Assembly: GCA_021801235.1 (NCBI GenBank)
Contig: JAJYYG010000147.1
Coordinates: 1-64,000 of the forward strand
Origin: Actinomycetes bacterium
Lineage (GTDB): Bacteria; Actinomycetota; Acidimicrobiia; Acidimicrobiales; RAAP-2
DNA length: 64,000 nt
Direction of reading: 5' to 3'
Shown here: in pieces, positions 54,064-62,843 of the stretch
How positions within the stretch are numbered: position 1 is the stretch's first letter
How the letters are laid out: every line of letters starts with the position of its first letter
Program-made: the position numbers and the translations under genes
Notes under the pieces: model-generated
What the model saw: the letters and a program-made list of their open reading frames with translations, nothing else
Told to the model about the DNA's origin: nothing
Databases searched by the model: none

Positions 54064-55485
54064 CTACGGCCGGCCGGCGCCGACCAGCCCGTAGGACCAG
54101 AACGGATCGTAGGAGACGACCGTTCCGGGCTCAGAAGCCTGGATGATCGTCGAGGCGCCGTACGGGGTCGGGTGGCCGTCCAACGTGGGCCCGACGTACA
54201 TCACGACGTGGTCGATCCCGGTGCCGTCCAGGTTGTAGAACAACAGGTCCCCCGGTTCGAGGGCGGAGAGGCTCACGTGCGTCGACTCGTCGTACTGGGC
54301 GGCGGCCGAATGTTCGAGCGAGACACCCGCCTGTTCCCACGCCAGCATCACCAGGCCCGAGCAGTCGACCCCGGAGCGCGAGGCGCCACCCCAGACATAG
54401 GGGACGCCGAGGTACTGCATGGCGCCGTGCACCGCAGCGAGCCCGGCGGCCTGCGGGCTCCCCCCGCTGGCGATGGCGATCGTGCCGGAGCCGGACGCTG
54501 CCCCGGCGGCCTGGTTGGCGGCGGCGGCCGCGGCGGTAGCGGCAGCGGTGGTCGTGGCAGCGGTGGTCGTGGCAGCGGTGGTCGTGGCAGATCCCCCGGC
54601 CGTGGTGCCGGTGGCCGTGGTCGCCCCGACGGTAGCGGCGACCTGGGCCGCCTGAGCCGCCTGGAGGGCGGCGGCCTGGGCGGCGCGTTGGGACCGGGCG
54701 GCGGCGGCGGCCTGGGCGGCGGAGGCGGCCTGGGCGGCGGCCTGCTGGGCGATCTGCTGGGCCAGGGTGCCTTTGACCTCGGCCAGGGTGGCCTGGGCGG
54801 CCTGCGTGGCGGTCGCCGCCTCCTGTTGGGCCTGGCTCGCCTGGGCGATCTGGTCGGATTCGGTCCGCTGCTCCGCCAGTAAGGTCGCCTGGGTGCCGCT
54901 CACCCGCGCCTGTCCGGCGCGGACGGCGGCGACCGCACGGGCGATGTCGCCCACCGCCACGTCGTTGTACATGGCCCGGGCCTCGCCGGTGTTCCCCGGC
55001 GGAGCGAAGAGGTCGGCGATCGCACCGGAGGAGGAGTCGGTGACGTAGGCGGCGATGGCGTCGTCGCGAAGCCGGTTCCGGTCGGCGGACAACGTGGCCT
55101 GGTCGGCGGCCATCGTCGCGCTCGTGGCCTGGAGGGATGCCCGGGTGGAGGCGAGGTCGATGACCGCCTGGTTGTACTCCTCGTCCGTCAGGTTGAGCGT
55201 CCGTTGCTGCTGGGCGATGCGGGACTCGATCACCGCCACCTGGGCCTCGGTGGCGGTGATCGGGCTCTGGCCTGGTGCCTGGCCTGCAGGGGTCACCGGT
55301 CCGCTCCCCGGGGACGCCGGCGGGAGCACCGTGGCGGAGGCGCCGGCGGGAAGGACAGCCAGCGTCACGAGGAGGGCGCCTCCCGCCACCGCGAGCGCCT
55401 TGCGCCAGGGAGGTTGCGGGCGGCCGGCACCGCGATGCGCACGGCCCCCCGACTCGGCCGATCGTCCGACAGTCACATCAGCCAC
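54064..55485 (-). CDS. NlpC/P60 cell-wall endopeptidase with N-terminal coiled coil and Ala/Thr linker
   Basis: AMQYLGVPYVWGGASRSGVDCSGLVMLAWEQAGVSLEHSAAAQYDE...PGDLLFYNLDGTGIDHVVMYVG. Confidence 0.93.
   Translation of the reverse strand: MADVTVGRSAESGGRAHRGAGRPQPPWRKALAVAGGALLVTLAVLPAGASATVLPPASPGSGPVTPAGQAPGQSPITATEAQVAVIESRIAQQQRTLNLTDEEYNQAVIDLASTRASLQATSATMAADQATLSADRNRLRDDAIAAYVTDSSSGAIADLFAPPGNTGEARAMYNDVAVGDIARAVAAVRAGQARVSGTQATLLAEQRTESDQIAQASQAQQEAATATQAAQATLAEVKGTLAQQIAQQAAAQAASAAQAAAAARSQRAAQAAALQAAQAAQVAATVGATTATGTTAGGSATTTAATTTAATTTAAATAAAAAANQAAGAASGSGTIAIASGGSPQAAGLAAVHGAMQYLGVPYVWGGASRSGVDCSGLVMLAWEQAGVSLEHSAAAQYDESTHVSLSALEPGDLLFYNLDGTGIDHVVMYVGPTLDGHPTPYGASTIIQASEPGTVVSYDPFWSYGLVGAGRP
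54541..54590. repeat. 15-bp coding tandem repeat (ggcagcggtggtcgt) in the Ala/Thr linker
   Basis: Consecutive copies read directly. Confidence 0.8.
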
Positions 55486-55648
55486 TCGTGCAACAGTAGT
55501 GGCCAAGGCCGGTCGTGCCAAGGGTCGATCGGGACGCCGCGTTCGGGACCGCTCGGTTGCCCCACACGGGGCCGTGCCGGCCGCTGGAGTGTGCCAGGGC
55601 TGGCCGCGCCCTGCGGACCGGTCCGGGCAGGGAGAAAGGGCTGCGCGC

Positions 55649-57328
55649 ATGGTGACCATCGAGACACGGTCCGGACGGATCAGCGGTGTCGAACGCAACG
55701 GGGTGTGGTCGTTCTCGGGCGTACCCTACGCGGCGGCGCCGGAAGGTAGTCGCCGGTGGCGCCCCCCGGTGTCCCCGCGTCCCTGGGCGGGGATCCGGGT
55801 CTGCGACCACTTCACCCCGACGGCGCCCCAGCCGCCGATGATCCCGGGTCTGTCGATTGCCGGGGAGCCGGACGAGCACTCGGAGGACTGCCTGAGCCTG
55901 AACCTCTGGACGCCGGGGATCGACGGCGGCCGTCGGCCGGTGATGGTCTGGGTCCACGGCGGGGGGTTCACGGCGGGCTCCGGTGCCGGCAACCTCTACC
56001 GGGGCGGAGGGCTCGCCCGGGAGGCCGACGTGGTGGTCGTGACCATCAACTACCGGCTGGGCGCGCTCGGTTTCCTCGCCCACCCCACACTCGAGATCCG
56101 CGGGGAGCCGTGGTTGGGCGGCGATTCGTGGGCGGGCTTCGGCAACTGGGGACTCGCCGACCAGGTCGCGGCCCTGGTGTGGGTCCGGGACCACATCGCC
56201 CTGTTCGGCGGGGACCCCGGCAACGTCACCGTCTTCGGCGAATCGGCCGGGGGGATGAGCGTCGCCGCGCTCCTGGCGATGCCCGCCGCCCGGGGGCTGT
56301 TCCATCGGGCGGTGGTCGAGAGCGGCCCGCCCTACACGCAGAGCGCGGACCGGGCCGCCGAGCGGGCTGAGCTGGTGGCGGCCGGGCTCGGCGTCGCCCT
56401 CACCCGGGAGTCCCTGGAGGGCGTGCCGGCGGACGAGCTCGTCCGGGCGGTCACCGCGGTGGGCTCGGGCCTGCGCACCGGAGACGGGCTGCCCCTGCCG
56501 TTGCTGCCGGTGGTCGACGGGGGCCTGCTGGGCGTCCCCCCCGAGGAGGCGGTGGCGGACGGATCAGCGGCGGACGTCCCGCTCCTGATCGGCACCAACC
56601 GGGACGAGGCGGCGTTCTTCGCCGTGGGGATGGAGCAGGTCCGCAGCCTCGACGACGCCGGGTTGCGCCACTGGGTGGCGAGGGTCGTCCCGGACCCGGC
56701 GGACGTGGAGCGCCTGGTCGACGCATACACCGAGGCCCGGACGCTCCGGCGGGCGGCGGTGACGCCTCGCGACCTCTGGGTGGCGATCGCCAGCGACGTG
56801 ATCTTCCGGCTCCCGTCGCTCCGGCTGGCCGACGCCCACCACCGGTCGATCGTGCAGGTGGGGCCGGGGCCGGAGGGGCCGCCGGTGGGCCCGGCCGTGC
56901 CCGGGTCCTCGTCGGCAGCCGTGCGAGCCGGCACCTTCGTCTACCTGTTCACGCAGGAGACCCCCGCGTTCGGGGGCGTGCTGGGCGCCTGCCACGGGCT
57001 CGAGATCCCGTTCGTGTTCGGCACGGTACGCAACCCCGGCGTCCAGCTGTTCTCCGGCGGCGGGGACGACGCCCTCCAACTGTCGGCGACGATGCGCCGG
57101 GCATGGGCCTCCTTCGCCCGGGACGGCGACCCGGGAGGTGGGTCGGAGGACGATGCGGCCGGAGCGGAGGTCGGGCGGTGGTCGCCGTGGACCCCCGGGC
57201 GGCGGCCGACCACGGTGCTCGGCCCGTGGCCGGGCGACCGCTCCATGGTCCGGTCCGTCGAACGACCGCACGACGCGGAGCTGGTCGCTCTGGCCGATGC
57301 CCTGGCGCCCGGTACGGTCAGCCGCTGA
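55649..57328 (+). CDS. Type-B carboxylesterase
   Basis: GVPYAAAPEGSRRWRPP, SEDCLSLNLWTPG, PVMVWVHGGGF, VTVFGESAGGMSVAALL. Confidence 0.95.
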   Translation: MVTIETRSGRISGVERNGVWSFSGVPYAAAPEGSRRWRPPVSPRPWAGIRVCDHFTPTAPQPPMIPGLSIAGEPDEHSEDCLSLNLWTPGIDGGRRPVMVWVHGGGFTAGSGAGNLYRGGGLAREADVVVVTINYRLGALGFLAHPTLEIRGEPWLGGDSWAGFGNWGLADQVAALVWVRDHIALFGGDPGNVTVFGESAGGMSVAALLAMPAARGLFHRAVVESGPPYTQSADRAAERAELVAAGLGVALTRESLEGVPADELVRAVTAVGSGLRTGDGLPLPLLPVVDGGLLGVPPEEAVADGSAADVPLLIGTNRDEAAFFAVGMEQVRSLDDAGLRHWVARVVPDPADVERLVDAYTEARTLRRAAVTPRDLWVAIASDVIFRLPSLRLADAHHRSIVQVGPGPEGPPVGPAVPGSSSAAVRAGTFVYLFTQETPAFGGVLGACHGLEIPFVFGTVRNPGVQLFSGGGDDALQLSATMRRAWASFARDGDPGGGSEDDAAGAEVGRWSPWTPGRRPTTVLGPWPGDRSMVRSVERPHDAELVALADALAPGTVSR

Positions 57329-57368
57329 CCCGTCCAGTCGGGGACCGACGATGCTCGTTCGCTCCTTG

Positions 57369-58850
57369 TCAGCTCCTTGTCGGAAAGATCCCGGCCGTAC
57401 AGATGGAGTAGGTGAGGCCGTTGGGCGCCGCCGCGGTGAGGTTGGGGAGTGCGAAGGTCGTTACGCCGTTGCCGCCGTACTCGGTGCCGAGCAGCGCGAA
57501 GAGCGCCTGATTCTGGCTGATCGAGAGGAGTTGGCCGTCCGCGGGTGTGCCGTTGGCAACCCCTCCGGCGCTCAGGATGACCTGCCCGAGGGTGCACGTC
57601 TCGCCGGTCCCCGCCGCCGCCGTCTGGGTGCCGGTTCCGAACGCGGTGGTGCCCGGTCCCGCCGGGCCGGTGGGTCCGGTGGCCCCCTGCGGTCCGGCAG
57701 GCCCCGTGGGTCCGGCAGGCCCCGTGGGTCCGGCAGGCCCCGTGGGTCCGGCAGGCCCCGTGGGTCCGGCAGGCCCCGTGGCTCCGGTGGCTCCCTGCGG
57801 CCCCGTGGCTCCGGTGGCTCCCTGCGGCCCCGTGGCTCCGGTGGCTCCCTGCGGCCCCGTGGCTCCCAGTGGCCCCGATGGCCCGATGATACCCTGCGGC
57901 CCTTGTGGCCCGGTGGCTCCCTGCGGCCCTTGTGGCCCGATGGCACCCTGCGGCCCTTGTGGCCCGATGGCCCCCTGCTGCCCCGCAGGCCCCGTGGCCC
58001 CTTGCATTCCCTGCGGCCCCGTGGGACCGATCGGACCGATCAGCCCCTGGACGCCCTGCGGGCCGACCGGACCCTCGATCCCGGGCGCGCCCTGGGCACC
58101 CGCCGCGCCCTGGGGACCGACCAGGCTGAGCCCGGCCGGCCAACCGTTGGCACCCTTCGGGCCGTAAAGGGTTCCCGAGGCAGTGTCGACGTAGACGTTC
58201 CCGGTGGTGCCCTCGGAGGCGGCCGGCGGGGTCGTCCCACTCAGGACGCTGGCCCCGGCCGGCCCGACCAGGCTCACCGGGTCCCCCCACCCCGACGGCG
58301 ACTTCGGTCCGTAGAGGGACGCGGTCGTGAGGTCGAGGTAGAAGTCGTCAACTCGCCCGAGCGCCGTCGGCGGGGCCCCGGTGCCGTGGAGCACCACTCC
58401 GCCCGGCTCCGACGGGGCCGACCCGGTGGGGACGGCTGCCATGCCGACCACCGGGGCATCGAGGGATCTCCCGCCTTTGGAGCCGTAGAACTGGGCGTCG
58501 CCGAAGGCGAACACCCCGCCGTCCTTGGCCACCAACCAGTAGCCCTTGCCGTCGGACGTCGGCACGATGCCCACGATCGGGGCGTTGAGCGCCTGGCCGG
58601 CCATCGACCCGTAGAACTGGGCATCGCCGAAGGTGAACACCCCGCCGTCCGAGGCGGCCAGCCAGTACCCCCCCTGGGGGGACTCGGCCATGCGGGTGAC
58701 CGCGGCGAGGTCCAGGCGCGGAAGTGCGATGGACGGCCCGGCTGCGCCGCGCGCCCCGGCGCTGCCGACGCCGAAGAACGACACGGTACCGACTGCTCCG
58801 ATCGCGGCGGCGACGGACGCCCTCCGGCGCCAGCTTCGGCTCGGTGACAT
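57369..58850 (-). CDS. Secreted chimera: GYWLVA repeats, collagen-like region, C-terminal tail-collar-like domain
   Basis: Signal peptide; [24 protein letters not shown] and [23 protein letters not shown]; 52 GXY triplets; [28 protein letters not shown]. Confidence 0.9.
   Translation of the reverse strand: MSPSRSWRRRASVAAAIGAVGTVSFFGVGSAGARGAAGPSIALPRLDLAAVTRMAESPQGGYWLAASDGGVFTFGDAQFYGSMAGQALNAPIVGIVPTSDGKGYWLVAKDGGVFAFGDAQFYGSKGGRSLDAPVVGMAAVPTGSAPSEPGGVVLHGTGAPPTALGRVDDFYLDLTTASLYGPKSPSGWGDPVSLVGPAGASVLSGTTPPAASEGTTGNVYVDTASGTLYGPKGANGWPAGLSLVGPQGAAGAQGAPGIEGPVGPQGVQGLIGPIGPTGPQGMQGATGPAGQQGAIGPQGPQGAIGPQGPQGATGPQGPQGIIGPSGPLGATGPQGATGATGPQGATGATGPQGATGATGPAGPTGPAGPTGPAGPTGPAGPTGPAGPQGATGPTGPAGPGTTAFGTGTQTAAAGTGETCTLGQVILSAGGVANGTPADGQLLSISQNQALFALLGTEYGGNGVTTFALPNLTAAAPNGLTYSICTAGIFPTRS
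57651..58118 (-). repeat. Uninterrupted collagen-like (Gly-X-Y)52 coding block with internal 18-bp and 27-bp tandem repeats
   Basis: 468 bp = 52 triplets counted from GPQGAAGAQ to GPAGPG. Confidence 0.93.
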
Positions 58851-58909
58851 CAGGGGGTCTCCTCTCGTGCGGCCGGGTGGCGTCCCACGGTTCCCCACGC
58901 AGGACGCCG

Positions 58910-58932
58910 TCGGCCCGGCGTCGCCGGGCCGA
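58910..58932 (-). terminator. 23-bp palindrome TCGGCCCGGCG-t-CGCCGGGCCGA downstream of the TorD-like gene
   Basis: Perfect 11-bp arms, 55 bp past the minus-strand stop at 58987; no T-tract. Confidence 0.5.
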
Positions 58933-58986
58933 GGTCATCGTCGCATGGCGGGCGCCCGGTGTCACGTCGACAACGGGTGCGGGCCG

Positions 58987-59892
58987 TCAGCCGAGTGGCG
59001 GGCGTGCCGCCGTGAGCAACGCCGCGGTCCGCTCGGCCCGGTCCGCCCACCACGGACCCGGGTCCGACCCGACCGGCAGGCGGCCCCGGTGCAGCTGCGC
59101 CCACCGCCGGGCGTGTCCGGACAGCCAGGCGAAGGTCCCGGTCGAGTCCTGGTCGACCAGCGCCTTGAGGACGAAGCGGCGTTCGCCACGCCGGAGGCCC
59201 AGCTCCAACCCGCCGGCCGCCCGGGCCAGGTCGGCGCGGGTGAGGACGAACCCGGACCGCACCGGGGCGACCAGGCCGTCGAGGAGCTCGTCGAGCGCCT
59301 CCCCTGCGGCCATTGGCGGGGGGGCGGACCGGAGCGCCAGGGGCAGGAGCGCGGCGGGACGGCAACGGGCCGCCTCCCGCTCGAGGGCGCCGCGCAGGAG
59401 CTGTGCCCAGGGTCGGGCCGCTTCGAGCTCTTCAACCGCCGCGTCGCAGTAGCCCGGCACCCACGACCAGAGGTGCTCCCAGAGCACGGCAGTCCGGGCA
59501 TGGTCGAGCCGTTGTCGGGTCCCTGCGGCCCGGGACCCGAGGGCGGCGGAGCCCAGCTCGGCGTAGAGCAGCAGGATGGCTCCCAGGTGGTCAGGGTCCG
59601 ACGGGGCGTCGAGCCCGAGGGTCCGCCACACCCCGGCGACCCGATCGGCGCCCTCGCCTCCCAACTTCCCCTCGGCCCCCAGGTGGATCGAGGCGTAGGG
59701 CGGCAGCTCGAGGACGAAGAGCTGGGTGTGGTCGGCGGGTTCCCAGGCGGGCAGGGCCAGCGAGGCGGCGAGGCGCGCGCTCTGGGCGGGCGGGTCGAGG
59801 GCGAAGGATCCGAGGGCCCGGAGCAGCTCCCACCTCCCTTCCTCGTCCTCCACTCCGGGGGTGGTGTCGCTCTCCGTTCCCGACCGGTCCAC
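58987..59892 (-). CDS. TorD-like molybdoenzyme maturation chaperone
   Basis: Helical Leu/Ala-rich protein with FVLELPPYASIHLGAEGKLGGE; adjacent to molybdopterin oxidoreductase. Confidence 0.75.
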   Translation of the reverse strand: MDRSGTESDTTPGVEDEEGRWELLRALGSFALDPPAQSARLAASLALPAWEPADHTQLFVLELPPYASIHLGAEGKLGGEGADRVAGVWRTLGLDAPSDPDHLGAILLLYAELGSAALGSRAAGTRQRLDHARTAVLWEHLWSWVPGYCDAAVEELEAARPWAQLLRGALEREAARCRPAALLPLALRSAPPPMAAGEALDELLDGLVAPVRSGFVLTRADLARAAGGLELGLRRGERRFVLKALVDQDSTGTFAWLSGHARRWAQLHRGRLPVGSDPGPWWADRAERTAALLTAARPPLG

Positions 59893-59904
59893 GTCGCCCG
59901 GCGC

Positions 59905-62835
59905 TCAGCGGGCCTGGCCGGGAATGGCGAACTGGTCCCGGGACGGCTTGAGCGGTCGCATGAGCCAGGTCGGTCGCCGGAGGCCGTCGGGTGAGACCTG
60001 CCCGGCCGGCCGGGTCTCGGCCATCCAGCGTTCGTAGACGGCGCGGGACTTGTCGGTGTCGACCGCGATGTCCCCGTGCCGGTCCCCGGGCTCGGCGGGC
60101 CGCACCCGGACCGCCTGGTGCCAGCAGTGCATCCCCGAGATCGGGTCGGGGTGGACCGGGAAGGTGAGGTTCTGGTGCACCCCGGTGTCGCTCCACCAGA
60201 TGCGCCGGCTGTCCGGGTCCGACGAGTCGTAGGGGGCGACGGAGGCACGACGGCGCATGGTCCACTCCCCCCCGTCGTGATCGAGGTCGACGGTCGCCAT
60301 CATCCCCCCGACCCCCCCGGACTGCCCGCGGAGCTTCCAGCGACCCATGTGGTGGCTGCAGGCGACCACCCCGGGGCGGATCCCCTCGGTGACCCACGCC
60401 TTGGCCACGAAGTAGCCGATCTCGGTCTCCACCCGGACCAGGTCGCCGGTCTTCGCCACTCCGAGACGGAAGGCGTCGGTCGGGTTGATCCACACCGGGT
60501 TGGTGTGGGCCAGCTCGTCGAGCCACTTGGAGTTGGCCGACCGGGTGTGGATCTGGGTCGGAAGTCGGAAGGTGGACAGCAGCACCAGCTGGTCGTCGGC
60601 GAGCTTCGACGGGTGGACATGGCTCCGGATGTACCCGGGGATGGCGTGCTCGGGCCAGCCCCAGTCGGCGATGGTCGGGGAGTAGAACTCGAGCAGCCCG
60701 GAAGGGGTGGGAAAGCCCCGGAGCACCTGGCCGTCGACCTCCACGCCGACCGCCCTCCGGCCTGCGGCGTCGGGCTCCGGCGCGGCGAGAGGGACGATGT
60801 TGGGCGAAGGTGCTTTGGGGGAGGCCGAGTAGACCCGGCCCCGGGCACTCACCTGCACGTCGGAGAGCTCGGCGGGGTCGACGACATCCTCGTACCGCTT
60901 TCCGACCCCGTCGGCGATCTCGAAGGCGCCGTACCGCCGCATCCATCCGAGCGGAGAGAGCCCCTCGGCGGCGGCGCGCTCGGGCAGCCCGGGAACCGAG
61001 TGCTCGAACATCCACCCGTAGTACTCGTCGACGGTGAGCTTCTCCCCGGGGCGGGCCCTGGACTCGTGGTACCGGCGGATGCCCATCGATCCGTCCGGGT
61101 CGATGCGCCACGAGAGGTCGATCCAGAACTCGTTCTCCTCCCACACCTCCCCCGGGTTCACCTCCCGGGTGTCGGTCACCGCCTGGCCCAGGCGTTCGCG
61201 GGCGGTACGGAGCACGGGCTGGCGGAACCCGATCCACTGCCCGTCGTACTGCTCGTAGGAGTGGGTGTCGTGGCGCTCCGAGCTGTGCCCCATCGGGAGC
61301 ACGAAGTCGGCGAAGTAGGCCGACTCGTTCCAGGTGGGGGTGAGGGCGACGAAGCAACCGACGAGCGCCTCGTCGGTGAGCACCTCCATCCAGCTCAGGC
61401 CGTCCGGGTTGGTCCACACCGGGTTGTAGACCCGCGTGAAGTAGGTATCGAGGTGGCCCCGCCCCTCCTTGAGGAAGTGGGGGAGGAGGAAGGAGAGCTC
61501 GTTCTGGGCCAGCGGGAACTCGAGCGGCCAGGTCAGCTCCTGCCAGACGCCGGGGTGGGGAGGGGTGTGGATGGGCTCGGGGACGAACTTGTTCCAGGCG
61601 TTGGGGAACGTGCCCCCTTCGGTGGCGATCGCCCCCAGCAGCGCCGAGAGGAGGACGAGGGTCCGCGACACCTGCCAGCCTCCGAGGTTCCCTGCCGCCG
61701 CCGAGCGCCAGGTGTGGCACGAGAAACGGGTCCCGGCACCGGCGACCAGCTCCGCCACCTCGGCGAGCTGGTCGGCGTCGATGCCGGCCTCCGACGCGGC
61801 CATCTCGAAGGTGAACTCGGCGTAGAGGAGCCGGAGGACCGTCTCGAACGCCTCGAAGGTGACCGGGAGGTCGGGGTGGCACGCCTCGAGGTACTCGGCC
61901 CAGTTCCACCACCGCCGGACGAAGTCGCGGTCGTAGCGGCCGGTCTGGATCAGATGGTTGGCGATGGCGAGGTTGACCGCGGCCTCGCTCCCCGGCCGGG
62001 TGGCCAGCCAGTGGTCGGCGTGGGTGGCGGTGTTGGAGAGCCGGGTGTCGAGGACGACGAGCTTGGCGCCGTGCTCGCGGGCCTCGGTGATGCGCTGCGC
62101 GTGCGGGTTGAAGTAGTGCCCCGTCTCGAGGTGGGCACTGATCAGGTAGATGACCTCTGCATTCGCATGGTCGGGGCTGGGCCGGTCCATCCCCATCCAG
62201 AACTGGTAGCCGGTCCGCCCGCCGCTCGAGCACACGTTGGTGTGGGAGTTGTGGCCGTCGACCCCCCAGCTGGCCAGCACCCGCTCGGTGTAGCCGTCCT
62301 CTCCGGGGCGCCCGATGTGGACCATGATCTCGTTCTGGCGATGCTCCTCCAGTGCGGTGCGGATCCGCCGGGCGATGGTGTCGAGCGCCTCGTCCCACGA
62401 CACCCGCTCCCACCGTCCCTCGCCCCTCGCCCCGGCGCGGCGCAGCGGGTAGAGGATCCGGTCCGGGTCGGTGAGCTGGTTGATCGTGGCCGGTCCCTTG
62501 GCGCAGTTGCGCCCCCGCGAGCCGGGGTGCTCGGGGTTGCCCTCGAACTTGCGGACCTGGAGGGTGTCGCGGTCGACGTAGGCGAGGAGCCCGCAGGCCG
62601 ACTCGCAGTTGAAGCAGGTGGTCGGCACCAGCATCGAGTGACGCTCCACCCGTTGCGGCCACGAGCGCGAGTCGAGCTCCACCCAGTCGTCCCACCGCTC
62701 CTTGGGCGGGAAGGCGGCCAGCAGGGTCTGGCTGGCCCCCGGGTAGAAGGTCTCCCCGCGCGCCTCGGTGTTGAGGCGGTCGGCGGACACCCTCCGGCCC
62801 AGGGCGTCGAGGTCGGGGGACTCGGGATCGGGCAC
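59905..62835 (-). CDS. Molybdopterin-dependent oxidoreductase, catalytic subunit
   Basis: [4Fe-4S] TTCFNCESACGLLAY...GRNCAKGPATINQLTDPDRILYPL; HTNVCSSGGRTGYQF; HMGRWK; GTG start with AGGAG SD. Confidence 0.93.
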   Translation of the reverse strand: MPDPESPDLDALGRRVSADRLNTEARGETFYPGASQTLLAAFPPKERWDDWVELDSRSWPQRVERHSMLVPTTCFNCESACGLLAYVDRDTLQVRKFEGNPEHPGSRGRNCAKGPATINQLTDPDRILYPLRRAGARGEGRWERVSWDEALDTIARRIRTALEEHRQNEIMVHIGRPGEDGYTERVLASWGVDGHNSHTNVCSSGGRTGYQFWMGMDRPSPDHANAEVIYLISAHLETGHYFNPHAQRITEAREHGAKLVVLDTRLSNTATHADHWLATRPGSEAAVNLAIANHLIQTGRYDRDFVRRWWNWAEYLEACHPDLPVTFEAFETVLRLLYAEFTFEMAASEAGIDADQLAEVAELVAGAGTRFSCHTWRSAAAGNLGGWQVSRTLVLLSALLGAIATEGGTFPNAWNKFVPEPIHTPPHPGVWQELTWPLEFPLAQNELSFLLPHFLKEGRGHLDTYFTRVYNPVWTNPDGLSWMEVLTDEALVGCFVALTPTWNESAYFADFVLPMGHSSERHDTHSYEQYDGQWIGFRQPVLRTARERLGQAVTDTREVNPGEVWEENEFWIDLSWRIDPDGSMGIRRYHESRARPGEKLTVDEYYGWMFEHSVPGLPERAAAEGLSPLGWMRRYGAFEIADGVGKRYEDVVDPAELSDVQVSARGRVYSASPKAPSPNIVPLAAPEPDAAGRRAVGVEVDGQVLRGFPTPSGLLEFYSPTIADWGWPEHAIPGYIRSHVHPSKLADDQLVLLSTFRLPTQIHTRSANSKWLDELAHTNPVWINPTDAFRLGVAKTGDLVRVETEIGYFVAKAWVTEGIRPGVVACSHHMGRWKLRGQSGGVGGMMATVDLDHDGGEWTMRRRASVAPYDSSDPDSRRIWWSDTGVHQNLTFPVHPDPISGMHCWHQAVRVRPAEPGDRHGDIAVDTDKSRAVYERWMAETRPAGQVSPDGLRRPTWLMRPLKPSRDQFAIPGQAR

Positions 62836-62843
62836 CGTGGCTC

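Noticed and set aside
54419-55048. Plus-strand ORFs over the NlpC/P60 gene, including an Ala/Val-rich one
   Set aside because: Mirror of the Ala/Thr linker and coiled coil on the minus strand.
57547-58167. 206-aa plus-strand ORF with apparent GPxGPx repeats ([18 protein letters not shown]...)
   Set aside because: Antisense mirror of the collagen repeat; the minus frame has signal peptide, strict GXY and flanking domains.
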